Below, piece by piece: positions 1 to 8,149 of a DNA stretch of 64,000 bases. Positions within the stretch are counted from its first letter, which is position 1; every line of letters starts with the position of its first letter. This DNA comes from Psychrobacillus sp042945595 (lineage in GTDB: Bacteria; Bacillota; Bacilli; Bacillales_A; Planococcaceae), in NCBI RefSeq assembly GCF_042945595.1, contig NZ_CP168493.1, positions 2,852,001 to 2,916,000 on the forward strand, given 5' to 3'. The notes beneath the pieces were generated by a model. That model was not told the origin of the DNA and ran no database searches. It saw nothing but the letters and a program-made list of their open reading frames with translations. The position numbers and the translations under genes were made by a program.

Positions 1-484
1 TTGCAATTCCTTCTGTTGTTGCATGTGCACGATGAGCTGCACCAAACGCATCATTCACGTATACATCCGCTAGACTAGCAAATGCTTTTGCAAGTTCTGC
101 ATCATTTTTTTCTTCCCCTGCATGGAAGCGAACATTTTCTAATAATAGAACGTCTCCATCCGCCATTTCGGAAACAGCTTGCTCTACTGCAGTACCAATG
201 GATTCATCTAATTTCTTTACTGGCTTATCCAAAAGTTTAGCTAAATGCTCTCCTACTTTTGTCAAACGTAGCTCTTCTTTCACTTCGCCTTTTGGACGAC
301 CCATATGGCTAGCTAAAATTACTTTCGCACCTTGCTCGATTAAATGGTTGATCGTCGGTAATGCTGCACGAATACGCGTATTATCTGTAATCGCTCCATC
401 TTCCATCGGCACGTTAAAGTCTACACGACAAAACACACGCTTTCCTTGTAAAGTTACATCGCTCATTGTTTGTTTTTCATTCAT
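1..484 (-). CDS. pgk: Phosphoglycerate kinase, N-terminal part (cut by window edge)
   Basis: Phosphoglycerate kinase makes ATP from 1,3-bisphosphoglycerate and ADP in the cytoplasmic lower glycolysis pathway. The visible 161 codons give the N-terminal Rossmann-like domain, with the family motifs FCRVDFNVP (around residue 19), SHMGRPKGE and LLLENVRFHAGEEKN. The frame is still open at the window edge, so the C-terminal nucleotide domain is missing. I chose the ATG at 484 because AAGGGGGC lies about nine bases upstream; an in-frame ATG at 466 lacks that support. The gene follows gap in the glycolytic operon, after an intergenic hairpin. Confidence 0.96.
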   Translation of the reverse strand, partial: MNEKQTMSDVTLQGKRVFCRVDFNVPMEDGAITDNTRIRAALPTINHLIEQGAKVILASHMGRPKGEVKEELRLTKVGEHLAKLLDKPVKKLDESIGTAVEQAVSEMADGDVLLLENVRFHAGEEKNDAELAKAFASLADVYVNDAFGAAHRAHATTEGIA

Positions 485-513
485 GAGATAAGCCCCCTTA
501 TATGTATAAAAAT

Positions 514-541
514 AAGGAGCGAAGGGTAACCCTTGCTCCTT
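514..541 (-). terminator. Hairpin between gap and pgk
   Basis: Arms AAGGAGC (514-520) and GCTCCTT (535-541) enclose a second small stem. On the minus strand the hairpin is followed by ATTTTTAT. It could lower read-through from gap into pgk or act as a processing site; I infer partial termination. Confidence 0.6.
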
Positions 542-588
542 TTACCCTCTTTCATTATAGAGGTTATAATCCATAATCGCTATGCTGA

Positions 589-1596
589 TTATAGTCCTTT
601 TTTAGCCATAAGTAATGCAAGGTCGATACAACGTGAAGAGTAACCTGATTCATTGTCATACCAAGATAATACTTTCACCATATTATCACCTAATACCATT
701 GTTGAAAGTCCGTCAATTGTAGAAGATGCTGTATTTCCATTATAGTCAATTGAAACTAATGGAAGTTCATTGAAAGCAAGAATTCCTTTTAATTCATTTT
801 CAGAAGCATGTTTTAACGCAGCATTAACTTCTTCCACTGTTACTTCTTTTTCAAGCTCTGCAACAAAGTCTACTAAAGATACGTTTGGTGTTGGTACGCG
901 GATAGCCATACCATCTAATTTACCTTTAAGTTCAGGAAGTACTTTCGCAACTGCTGATGCTGCTCCTGTTGTAGTTGGAATCATAGATTCTCCTGCTGCA
1001 CGAGCACGACGGTAATCACTATGCGGCAAGTCCAAAATGCGTTGATCATTTGTGTATGAGTGAATAGTTGTCATCATGCCACGTTTAATACCAAATTGAT
1101 CTTGTAAAACTTTTGCAAGTGGTGATAAACAGTTTGTTGTACATGATGCATTGGATATTACATGATCTGTTTCTGGATTATATTTATCCGCATTTACACC
1201 CATAACAAATGTAGGCATATCGTCTTTAGCAGGTTGAGATAGAATTACTTTTTTAGCTCCAGCTTCAATATGCTTCCCAGCTTTATCTGCTGTACTAAAT
1301 AATCCAGTACATTCAATAACGATATCAATTTCGTGTTCTTTCCATGGAAGTGCTGAAGGGTCTTTCTCAGCAAAAACTCGAATGTTCTTACCGTTTACGA
1401 TTAAATAATCACCCTCAGAAGAAACGTCCGCATTTAAAATTCCATGGACAGAATCATATTTTAACAAGTGTGCAAGCATTGCTGCATCTGTTAAGTCATT
1501 GATTGCTACTACTTCTAACTCACTTTGTTCTAATGCTTCTCTAAAAACTTTACGTCCTATACGTCCAAATCCATTAATCGCTAATTTTACTGTCAT
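589..1596 (-). CDS. gap: Glyceraldehyde-3-phosphate dehydrogenase (glycolytic, NAD type)
   Basis: This 335-residue enzyme oxidises and phosphorylates glyceraldehyde-3-phosphate to 1,3-bisphosphoglycerate with NAD in the cytoplasm. The N-terminal Rossmann motif INGFGRIGRKVFRE starts at residue 7. The active-site cysteine lies in SNASCTTNCLSPLAKVL near residue 152. The closing DNESGYSSRCIDL motif is present. The length matches the family. AGGAGG stands upstream of the ATG at 1596. The gene lies 12 bases downstream of cggR and upstream of pgk, the classic Bacillus gapA operon. The pairing with cggR identifies it as the glycolytic GapA rather than the gluconeogenic GapB. Confidence 0.97.
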   Translation of the reverse strand: MTVKLAINGFGRIGRKVFREALEQSELEVVAINDLTDAAMLAHLLKYDSVHGILNADVSSEGDYLIVNGKNIRVFAEKDPSALPWKEHEIDIVIECTGLFSTADKAGKHIEAGAKKVILSQPAKDDMPTFVMGVNADKYNPETDHVISNASCTTNCLSPLAKVLQDQFGIKRGMMTTIHSYTNDQRILDLPHSDYRRARAAGESMIPTTTGAASAVAKVLPELKGKLDGMAIRVPTPNVSLVDFVAELEKEVTVEEVNAALKHASENELKGILAFNELPLVSIDYNGNTASSTIDGLSTMVLGDNMVKVLSWYDNESGYSSRCIDLALLMAKKGL

Positions 1597-1608
1597 TTTA
1601 TATTCCTC

Positions 1609-2646
1609 CTAATTGGTTTGTGAGATTATGTTCATCATTTCATTTGCAGCACCTTCATCGGTCACTAACACGGTTTGTTCCGGCGCTTGTTTAAAATAGG
1701 ATAATAGTGCTTTTGCTTTTTTGGCACCACCTGCAACTGCAAGTAGATGCTCTATATTTTTTAATTGTTTTAACTGAATTCCAATTGTTCGTATTCGGTG
1801 AACTGCTTCGCCTTGATCATTAAAATAATAACCAAACGCTTCACTAACCGAGCCTTTTTCTTTTAAACGCTCGATTTCCTCTTCGCTAGAATTTCTTCTT
1901 CGAGCCATTTCTTCGGCATCACCAATTCCATGAATAATAATGCTTGTTTTTTCATATAGATCCATCATTTCTTGAATGAATGGCTCTTTCTTCATCGTAG
2001 TGTATGCTTCTTCACTTAAACTATCCGGCATATACAATGTTCTATAGGATCCATTTGTTTTATTGGAAAAAAGCGAGACAATCGTATTTGCTTGTAACGT
2101 TACATCTTTCCCAACTCCACCTCGAGCTGCGATAAACATTAAGTTTTTCCATTTTGTTGTATCTTGAACAAAATTGGAGATGGATGCAATGGTTGAACCG
2201 CCTGTTACTGCGATTATTTTGTCATCCGTCAAAATGCTTTCCAAAAACTTTGCAGCTTCTTGAGATAAAAGCATGGCTGCATTTGTATTAGTATCTACAT
2301 TTCCTGGAACAATAATTACTTCTTTTATGTGTAAAATTTTTGAAAGTGTTTGTTCCAGTTGTAATCTCCCTGACCACTCGCGAACGACTTCTTTTAATTC
2401 CATTAATATTTTTGTTCCTTCAGGAGAAATTGCTGCTCCATCACGTGATATTTCTATTAATCCTTGATTTCTTAATGCGTCTAATTCTTTCCGAGTGTCT
2501 CTTTCTGACAAACCTAATTGTTCTCCTAAAACTCGCCTACCAATCCCTTTAGATAATTGAATCATCTGAAGTACTTGGTACCTTTTTTGTAATAAATCAC
2601 TCATTTCAGGAATTAGCTTTAACTGAGCTGTGAGTAAAGATTCCAT
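1609..2646 (-). CDS. cggR: Central glycolytic genes regulator, SorC/DeoR-like repressor
   Basis: CggR represses the lower glycolysis operon and is released by fructose-1,6-bisphosphate. The 345-residue protein has an N-terminal winged helix-turn-helix (about residues 15-65, with LGEQLGLSERDTRKELDAL) and a SorC-type sugar-phosphate binding domain (about 90-345, with IIVPG, AVTGGSTIA and AVAGGAKKAKALL). GGAAGTG precedes the ATG. It is first in the cggR-gap-pgk operon, and its own operator lies directly upstream, so autoregulation is expected. The assignment rests on family pattern plus context and is firm. Confidence 0.95.
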   Translation of the reverse strand: MESLLTAQLKLIPEMSDLLQKRYQVLQMIQLSKGIGRRVLGEQLGLSERDTRKELDALRNQGLIEISRDGAAISPEGTKILMELKEVVREWSGRLQLEQTLSKILHIKEVIIVPGNVDTNTNAAMLLSQEAAKFLESILTDDKIIAVTGGSTIASISNFVQDTTKWKNLMFIAARGGVGKDVTLQANTIVSLFSNKTNGSYRTLYMPDSLSEEAYTTMKKEPFIQEMMDLYEKTSIIIHGIGDAEEMARRRNSSEEEIERLKEKGSVSEAFGYYFNDQGEAVHRIRTIGIQLKQLKNIEHLLAVAGGAKKAKALLSYFKQAPEQTVLVTDEGAANEMMNIISQTN

Positions 2647-2676
2647 ATTTCACTTCCAAACTTATTGGTACGTTTT

Positions 2677-2708
2677 TGTCCCACTTACTTAAAAAATGTC
2701 CCACTTAC
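2677..2708 (-). promoter_or_regulatory. CggR operator (direct repeats)
   Basis: On the minus strand GTAAGTGGGACA occurs twice, at 2708-2697 and 2688-2677, so the copies are exactly 20 bp apart. The known B. subtilis CggR operator consists of CGGGAC-type direct repeats with the same 20-bp spacing. The site lies between the promoter and the cggR start, as a roadblock or repressor site should. Confidence 0.85.
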
Positions 2709-2734
2709 ATAAAAAAAAGTGAATTTCTAAAATC

Positions 2735-2763
2735 ATCATACAATACTATATGCTAATTGGCAA
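2735..2763 (-). promoter_or_regulatory. Sigma-A promoter of the cggR-gap-pgk operon
   Basis: Minus strand: TTGCCA (2763-2758), a 17-bp spacer, then TATGAT (2740-2735). It stands about 27 bp upstream of the CggR operator repeats. Confidence 0.8.
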
Positions 2764-2849
2764 TACTAGTGCATTATTTTTGGGAAATATTGAGACAGTA
2801 AATAGGTGAAGGTCAAACGGATCCTGTCAAGCTAGGCATAACGGGGCAA

Positions 2850-2975
2850 ATATTGCGAGTATGACCTTCTATGTTGCGAGTACATATGCTTAACTTGCGA
2901 ATACTCATGGAAATGTTGCGAGAATACTTATGAATATTGTGATTATGCTCTACGATATTGCGAGTAGCATAAAAT
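2850..2975. repeat. 21-bp-period degenerate tandem repeat, locus 1
   Basis: The word TTGCGA or a one-base variant begins at 2853, 2874, 2895, 2916, 2937 and 2958, exactly 21 bp apart each time. The rest of the unit is diverged and A+T-rich. The stretch between the cggR promoter and the glutaredoxin gene holds nothing else I recognise. Confidence 0.85.
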
Positions 2976-3000
2976 CTAATGAAACACACAATCTGGACCA

Positions 3001-3234
3001 CTATTTTAACAATGCATCCAGTAGTGTTGCGTAATCTACTTGTCCATATTGAATAATTTCATCTTCGAATTCAACTACTGGAATCATCAGCATATATTTT
3101 TCGTGTAGTGCTTCATCTTCTTCTATATTTACTTCCTTTATTTCAAACGCTACATCTTCTTGCACAAGTTTCAGCATAAGTCTTGCCTCTTCACATAAAT
3201 GACAACCTGGTCTCGTGTAGAATTGGACAATCAT
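3001..3234 (-). CDS. Glutaredoxin-like thioredoxin-fold protein
   Basis: This 77-residue protein has a thioredoxin fold with the redox motif CHLC at residues 11-14, directly after the first strand (MIVQFYTRPG). The cis-proline loop is visible as MIPVVEF. It belongs to the DUF836/glutaredoxin-like family and probably acts as a cytoplasmic thiol-disulphide exchanger. The partner is unknown. It is monocistronic, with an A/T-rich leader. The size fits single-domain members of the family. A specific physiological role cannot be read from the sequence. Confidence 0.85.
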   Translation of the reverse strand: MIVQFYTRPGCHLCEEARLMLKLVQEDVAFEIKEVNIEEDEALHEKYMLMIPVVEFEDEIIQYGQVDYATLLDALLK

Positions 3235-3360
3235 TTTATATCATCCCTTCCAAAAATCATTTGATACGTTTTATTATAATCTTTTTGAACAATAAAATCG
3301 TGGGTTATTTTGTACATAGAATTAAATACAAATTATTTCCTAAAAAGGTTAAAGTAAAAG

Positions 3361-3386
3361 TGATACTTTTTATTTGTTCCTTCGTC
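3361..3386 (+). promoter_or_regulatory. Candidate ECF-type promoter of the sigma factor operon
   Basis: TGATAC (3361-3366), a 16-bp spacer and CGTC (3383-3386) fit the TGAAAC-N16-CGT layout of Bacillus ECF promoters. It ends 25 bp before the sigma ATG. This would make the operon self-activating. Confidence 0.6.
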
Positions 3387-3411
3387 TATAGCAATAAGGG
3401 GAGGTCAGAAG

Positions 3412-3924
3412 ATGGAAATGGAACAGCTATACAGAGAGCACAGCGATCGAGTTTACAGCTATATATACTTACTTGTCCTTCATAGAGAATGTGCCGAAGA
3501 TCTTACACAAGAGACATTTTATAAAGCATATAAAGGACTAAAAGCCTTTAATATGCAGGCATCCACTGCCACCTGGCTATTAAAAATAGCACGTAATGTA
3601 ACCTATGACTATTTTCGAAGGAAAAGGGTCATCCAATTTTTCTCCTTTGAAAAAGAGCATGATTTAGAAACAAACGCATTATCACCAGAGAGTCGATTGG
3701 AACAAAAGGAGCAACTTTCTTTGATGTATGACTCCTTAAGTAAGCTAAAAAAAGATTATCGAGAAGTACTGCTCCTGCGAAAGGTACAAGAATGCTCCAT
3801 TCAAGAAACAGCCTATATACTTGGTTGGACCGAGGCAAAAGTAAAGATGAAAATGACGCGAGCACTTGAGGCACTTAAAAAGGAGTTTCATCAGAAAGGA
3901 GGTCTTGCAAATGAAACCACGTAA
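3412..3924 (+). CDS. ECF RNA polymerase sigma factor, SigX-like
   Basis: This 170-residue group 4 sigma factor directs RNA polymerase to envelope-stress promoters. Region 2 spans about residues 5-75 (AEDLTQETFYKAYKGL, then TWLLKIARNVTYDYFRRKR). Region 4 spans about 105-160, with the helix-turn-helix CSIQETAYILGWTEAKVKMKMTRALE. Similarity in region 4 points to the SigX group (QETA...SESKVK in B. subtilis), but the paralogue is not certain. GGGGAGGT precedes the ATG. The following anti-sigma gene overlaps it by 14 bases, so the two are translationally coupled. An ECF-type promoter stands upstream. Confidence 0.88.
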   Translation: MEMEQLYREHSDRVYSYIYLLVLHRECAEDLTQETFYKAYKGLKAFNMQASTATWLLKIARNVTYDYFRRKRVIQFFSFEKEHDLETNALSPESRLEQKEQLSLMYDSLSKLKKDYREVLLLRKVQECSIQETAYILGWTEAKVKMKMTRALEALKKEFHQKGGLANETT

Positions 3925-4663
3925 AGAATTTGATGAGTTTTTTGAGGAAATGAAAGATGTGGATCGTTCAGAGGAAGCAAAGCGCAATTCGTTACTAGCC
4001 TTAAAAGATAGAATAGAAACAAAGAGAAAACGCAATATATTTCCTGCCTTTATTTCATTAGCAATAATAGCAATTGCCTCCTTTCTCTTCATTACTATTT
4101 CTAATCCCTCAGAGACAGAGCAATCAGCTAAGCCTCTTTCTAATGAAGAGGTGATTATGGCAGTGCTGGAGAGAGAATATAATGGACCTGATGATGAGTA
4201 TTTGCGTTTAATGAACAACTGGATGAATTTACAAAGTGAAACGAAAGCGGAGAACCAAGAGCAGTATAATCAACTTCTACAATCAAAGGAATACACGGAC
4301 CTAATGGATTATTTTCCAAACACTTTTGGTGAATATTTTAGTGAAGGTGTTCTGACATCCTTAATTAATTCCAATCTTGTGTTCAAGTATGACTATTTCC
4401 TAGAGGATACAGATATAGAGATGCATTTAGAAAGCGTGGAGATTAAACAGGAGAAGGATCATCCGAATATTTATCGCCCAAAAATAGAAGTTTCCTTAAC
4501 AAATAGCAAAGGACAGAAAATTTATCATACATTGCAAGAAGAATTTATCTTTTCTACTTCTGAACCTGGAAAAATAGGCAGATATAATATAACGAAAGAT
4601 GGTGATGGAGTGACACTTAAAGAGAAAATAAAGAATTTTATCGCATATGTTGGTGATGATTAA
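3911..4663 (+). CDS. Membrane-bound anti-sigma factor partner
   Basis: This 250-residue protein has a charged cytoplasmic N-terminus of about 40 residues, one membrane span (about residues 42-63, IFPAFISLAIIAIASFLFI) and a long extracytoplasmic domain. That is the standard layout of an anti-sigma factor that holds its ECF sigma at the membrane. I chose the ATG at 3911 because AAAGGAGG lies eight bases upstream, inside the sigma gene. No zinc-binding ZAS motif (HxxxCxxC) is visible in the N-terminus, so it is closer to the RsiX type. Its job is inferred from the overlap with the sigma gene. Confidence 0.8.
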   Translation: MKPRKEFDEFFEEMKDVDRSEEAKRNSLLALKDRIETKRKRNIFPAFISLAIIAIASFLFITISNPSETEQSAKPLSNEEVIMAVLEREYNGPDDEYLRLMNNWMNLQSETKAENQEQYNQLLQSKEYTDLMDYFPNTFGEYFSEGVLTSLINSNLVFKYDYFLEDTDIEMHLESVEIKQEKDHPNIYRPKIEVSLTNSKGQKIYHTLQEEFIFSTSEPGKIGRYNITKDGDGVTLKEKIKNFIAYVGDD

Positions 4664-4990
4664 GATGTAAAAACACAAACTAACGACACCCTTTACTTCA
4701 CTGGTAAGATTTACAAGACTGATAGTACAGAGAGAAATCTTCATAGATTTACATCCAATAGAAAACAAATAACTTCAATTTTGGCGACTATTGAACATCT
4801 TTCTGTTACAGAGGAAACAAATCAAGAATGCAAAGAGAGGTCTGAAGTTCTTCCTCGAGTTGATAAATATCACATTCTCCTAACAAACGAGGTAGATGAA
4901 GGAACATCTTTGTATACCACTACAGAACCTCATATTGCGAAATACGAAATGGTTAAGCAGATGCTAGATGAATTTGCTGAAAACGAATAA
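4664..4990 (+). pseudogene. Start-less open frame directly after the anti-sigma stop
   Basis: The frame of the anti-sigma gene stays open for 108 codons after its TAA stop (4661-4663). There is no ATG, GTG or TTG until a TTG at 4781, which has no Shine-Dalgarno sequence. The predicted product has ordinary composition (for example YFTGKIYKTD and LPRVDKYHILLTNEVDEG) and ends two bases before a strong terminator. I do not recognise it. It may be a gene that lost its start, a read-through extension of the anti-sigma factor, or a 69-residue protein from the TTG. Confidence 0.4.
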
Positions 4991-4992
4991 TC

Positions 4993-5019
4993 AAAAAACC
5001 AACTGATTGTTGGTTTTTT
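4993..5019 (+). terminator. Intrinsic terminator of the sigma/anti-sigma operon
   Basis: Arms AAAAAACCAAC and GTTGGTTTTTT pair perfectly around a 5-base loop, with a T-run on the plus strand. Confidence 0.85.
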
Positions 5020-5054
5020 CTTGTTGAAAGGTTGTTTACGACAAGCAAAAAAGA

Positions 5055-5068
5055 AGAGCCTCTGCTCT
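5055..5068 (-). terminator. Terminator of the acetyltransferase gene
   Basis: Minus strand: AGAGC-AGAG-GCTCT followed by TCTTTTTT, just after the stop at 5077. Confidence 0.65.
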
Positions 5069-5076
5069 CCCCCCAA

Positions 5077-5523
5077 TCACAGTTTCAATACAAACTCCGC
5101 TTCTCCTTCATTGATCTTGCCTGTTTTTTTGAATCCGAAGCTTTCGTATAGTTTTATAGCTACTTCATTGTCTGGCTCCGTTGATAGGTAGATAGTTTCA
5201 CAACCATCTAACTGCTTCATTTCGTCCAAGATCATCTGTATAACCGCTCTACCGTAGCCCTTCCTCTGACAGCTGTAATCAATCATTAATCGACATATCC
5301 AGTAATTCTTAGTATCTTCATCAAATCCATACATTGCGAAGCCGATAATCTTGTCATCTACCTCTATCCCTTTAGCAATCCATCCAGTCTCGTAAATCGA
5401 TTGCACTATAGATAGCGCATTAGAGGCTACAAATTGTTCTACTACGGTCGCCTTCCCATCACCATTAGTAGTCAATAAAACCGTTCGTAGCCAGTTATCC
5501 TTGTTGATCTCTACTAGTTTCAT
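5077..5523 (-). CDS. GNAT acetyltransferase, polyamine (BltD/PaiA) type
   Basis: This 148-residue GNAT-fold enzyme transfers an acetyl group from acetyl-CoA to an amine. Motif A, which binds the CoA pyrophosphate, is visible as SCQRKGYGRAVIQMIL. The typical C-terminal NEVAIKLYESFGFKKTG follows. The segment IGFAMYG resembles B. subtilis BltD, so spermine or spermidine is a plausible substrate. I chose the ATG at 5523, with GGGGG eight bases upstream; an upstream ATG at 5538 has no ribosome site. The gene is monocistronic. Family assignment is firm, substrate is inferred. Confidence 0.8.
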   Translation of the reverse strand: MKLVEINKDNWLRTVLLTTNGDGKATVVEQFVASNALSIVQSIYETGWIAKGIEVDDKIIGFAMYGFDEDTKNYWICRLMIDYSCQRKGYGRAVIQMILDEMKQLDGCETIYLSTEPDNEVAIKLYESFGFKKTGKINEGEAEFVLKL

Positions 5524-5604
5524 TCCCAAATCCCCCATTCATTACTTCTTCATGATTTTATCGGAATGATTAAAATTGATACAAAAAAGGAAATTTCAAC
5601 AAAG

Positions 5605-5628
5605 AAAACGCCCTATTAAGGACGTTTT
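5605..5628 (-). terminator. Terminator of the lemA-TPM operon
   Basis: Minus strand: AAAACGTCC-TTAATA-GGGCGTTTT (one mismatch) after the stop at 5640. Confidence 0.75.
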
Positions 5629-5639
5629 CCATTAATAAT

Positions 5640-6449
5640 TTACCATTTACGTCCTGCTCCGCCGCCTCCGGAACTACCGCCGCCGAAGCCACCGAAACCT
5701 CCGCCTGATCCTTTTCCTCCACCTCCGAAGCCGCCACCAAAGCCACCTCCGAAACTTCCTGGACCAAACATATTTGAGCGGCGTCTTCTACCAGACCCAC
5801 CACCACCGCCACCATTTTTCATGATTGTAAAAATAAAATAGATGACAACCACGATTCCAATGATGGTAGATATCGAAAAACCGCCGTCTGATGCAGATGG
5901 ATCTTTCACCTCCAAAAGCTCGCCGTCTAAACCATATTCTTTTGCGACTTCATTATATAGCACTTGGTACGTAGAAAGGACTGCATCATCCACTGACCCT
6001 TGTTCTAGAAAAGGATTCGTATAATTCTCTAATATACGACCAATTTTCCCATCAGGTAAAGCTCCTTCAAGACCTTGGCCGACTGAAATATATACATCTC
6101 TGTTGCCTTTTTTAGTTGGATCTGTTTCGATCACCAATAAAACACCATTATTTTTTTTCTGATCCCCAATACCAAATTTTCTTATGACATCTACACTAAA
6201 TTGATTAACGTCTTGCCCATTTAATGAATTGATAATCATGACGACAATTTGTGATCCTGTTGCTTCATCTAATTGTTGACCAAGCTTTTCTACTTGTTTC
6301 TTTGTCGATGGGGACAAAAATCCTTCATAATCTTGTACGTAAAGTTCACCTGGAATAGGCTTTGGTATTTTAGATGCTGCTACCGTTACTAGTGGGATGG
6401 AAATAAATAGAAGCAGCGCAACTATGAGCATTCGCGCGACTTTTCTCAT
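5640..6449 (-). CDS. TPM-domain protein with signal peptide and Gly-rich tail (YgcG type)
   Basis: This 269-residue membrane protein begins with a signal peptide (residues 1-24). An extracytoplasmic TPM domain follows (about 35-165, with VQDYEGFLSPSTKKQVEKLG and IGDQKKNNGVLLVI). A membrane span lies at about 193-212 (ISTIIGIVVVIYFIFTI). The tail is extremely rich in glycine, with an RRRR cluster and many GGFGGG units. TPM proteins are linked to photosystem repair in plants and to envelope functions in bacteria; the activity here is unknown. Its ATG overlaps the lemA stop (TAATG), so the pair is co-translated, a common arrangement. Confidence 0.88.
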   Translation of the reverse strand: MRKVARMLIVALLLFISIPLVTVAASKIPKPIPGELYVQDYEGFLSPSTKKQVEKLGQQLDEATGSQIVVMIINSLNGQDVNQFSVDVIRKFGIGDQKKNNGVLLVIETDPTKKGNRDVYISVGQGLEGALPDGKIGRILENYTNPFLEQGSVDDAVLSTYQVLYNEVAKEYGLDGELLEVKDPSASDGGFSISTIIGIVVVIYFIFTIMKNGGGGGGSGRRRRSNMFGPGSFGGGFGGGFGGGGKGSGGGFGGFGGGSSGGGGAGRKW

Positions 6450-7027
6450 TACTTGCCATCTCCTTTAAAATCAACGACAGGCGCTTCTTTTGCATTTGCG
6501 TCTGCTTTAAAATATTCTTTTTCATCGAAGCCAAAAATAGAAGCAATAATACTTCCCGGCATGCGTTTTACTTTTTTATTGTAGTCTGAAACTACCCCAT
6601 TATAGTCTTGTCTTGCTATAGACAAACGATTTTCTGTTCCAGCAAGTTCATCCATTAATTGACGAAAGTTTGCATCTGCTTTTAAATTAGGATAATTCTC
6701 AACGACTACTAACAATCTGCTTAGTGCTCCGGATAACTGATCATTTGCAGCTGCCTGCTCCGCTGGTGTACTCGCTCCAGCTAATTTCGAACGTGCATCC
6801 GCTATATTACTAAGCACTTCTTTTTCATGTGAAGCAAAGCCTTTTACTGTATTCACAAGGTTCGGAATTAAATCCAAACGGCGCTGCAATTGGTTTTCCA
6901 CTTGAGCATATGCGTTATTGACATCTTCTTCTCCATTTACAAAACCGTTATAACTCGGTATTAAAATAGCCGCAATAATAGCAATAATCACGATTATAGT
7001 TACAAGCGGTCCAAATAATTTCTTCAT
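6449..7027 (-). CDS. LemA family membrane protein
   Basis: This 192-residue LemA protein has an N-terminal membrane span (residues 4-24, LFGPLVTIIVIIAIIAAILI). An extracytoplasmic helical domain follows, with the family signatures VENQLQRRLDLIPNLVNTVKG and AGTENRLSIARQDYN. The start is the ATG at 7027, eight bases after GAGG; the ATG at 7036 is too close to that site. LemA proteins have no settled biochemical role. The close coupling to a TPM protein suggests one envelope module. Confidence 0.9.
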   Translation of the reverse strand: MKKLFGPLVTIIVIIAIIAAILIPSYNGFVNGEEDVNNAYAQVENQLQRRLDLIPNLVNTVKGFASHEKEVLSNIADARSKLAGASTPAEQAAANDQLSGALSRLLVVVENYPNLKADANFRQLMDELAGTENRLSIARQDYNGVVSDYNKKVKRMPGSIIASIFGFDEKEYFKADANAKEAPVVDFKGDGK

Positions 7028-7189
7028 CTCATTCACCTCTTATTAAGTATAATATATTTCTAGCTTTAAATCGAAAATGTGAAACCTACTTAACTATACG
7101 AAAAAGACATTAAATGGTTTCAAAAAAATGGAGGCTATCTCCTTTGATTAATATAAAGATTTTGGGGTAAAGCTGAAATAGAATGATAA

Positions 7190-8146
7190 ATGGAGGTGAT
7201 TCAAGTAGATAATCCTATTCATCATGATCCTTTGCCAACAGACGCAATTGACACTCTTGAAAAGATTCAGGGAAAGTTTCCTGGAGCCCGCCGCGCACAT
7301 GCAAAAGGTTTGTTTTATGAAGCGACCTTTACGCCTAACGGTAATGCAATACCATATACTACTGCAGAACACCTGCAAAATGAGGTTGTGCCTGTAACTG
7401 TCCGATTTTCAAACAGCCCACCAAACCCGACAGCTGCGGATTTTCTTTCCCCTTTCAAAGGTATGTCCGTCCAGTTTCACCTAGCAAATGGAACTGATAG
7501 TCATCTAGTGAGCACCACAATTCCGATGTTTATTACAAAAGACCCGAAAACCTTTATCGATATGTTAAAAATTTTAACAGCAGACAAAACCGGTATAGAT
7601 AAAGTGGATCTGGGCCTAGGTATAATGAATATCATCAAAAAGTATCCTGAAAGAAAAAACATATTACTTGCGCTGAAAGAACAGTTTAAACAGCCGCCCA
7701 CAAGTTATGCTCGACTCCATTATTACCCAATACACGCTTTTTATTTTGTGAATAAAGAAGGAAAACGCCAAGCGATCAAATATGAGTGGCAACCCTCACA
7801 AAAAGAAACTTCACTGAAAAAACCAGAAGCAAAAATAACTTCTCCTGATTATTTAAGTGAAGAACTTCACGAGAGATTACTAAATGGGTCGGTTTCTTTT
7901 AACTTAGTCATTCGTTTAGGAAGTGAGAACGACGCTACGGATGATGCAACAGATCCTTGGCCGGAAGATAGAAAAAAAGTTGTCGTTGGTCAATTAACCT
8001 TAAATAAAGCGGTATTTCCGAATGAGTCAATTTTATTTGACCCAACCATTGTCGCTGAAGGCATCGAACTTACGGAAGATCCTATCCTTCATTTTCGCCA
8101 TGAATCCTACGCCGTTTCATTTAATAGACGTAGGAAAAATGAATAA
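7190..8146 (+). CDS. Catalase-like haem protein (small SrpA-type)
   Basis: This 318-residue protein belongs to the catalase superfamily but is much shorter than true catalase. Conserved elements are RRAHAKGLFYEATF (distal histidine region, about residues 37-50), VTVRFSNSPP, KGMSVQFHL and the C-terminal HESYAVSFNRRR, where the tyrosine would be the axial haem ligand. Such proteins are haem-dependent peroxidases or related enzymes; the substrate is unknown. The start is unclear. The ATG at 7190 overlaps GGAGGTG and has no ribosome site of its own, while the codon eight bases after GGAGG is GTA. A terminator follows. Confidence 0.82.
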   Translation: MEVIQVDNPIHHDPLPTDAIDTLEKIQGKFPGARRAHAKGLFYEATFTPNGNAIPYTTAEHLQNEVVPVTVRFSNSPPNPTAADFLSPFKGMSVQFHLANGTDSHLVSTTIPMFITKDPKTFIDMLKILTADKTGIDKVDLGLGIMNIIKKYPERKNILLALKEQFKQPPTSYARLHYYPIHAFYFVNKEGKRQAIKYEWQPSQKETSLKKPEAKITSPDYLSEELHERLLNGSVSFNLVIRLGSENDATDDATDPWPEDRKKVVVGQLTLNKAVFPNESILFDPTIVAEGIELTEDPILHFRHESYAVSFNRRRKNE

Positions 8147-8149
8147 AAA

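Noticed and set aside
2813..3001. Open frame of 62 codons on the minus strand with a seven-residue periodicity
   Set aside because: It simply translates the 21-bp tandem repeat; there is no ribosome site and no homology-like composition.
5570..5815. Minus-strand frame of 81 codons
   Set aside because: It is the other frame of the glycine-rich tail of the TPM protein.
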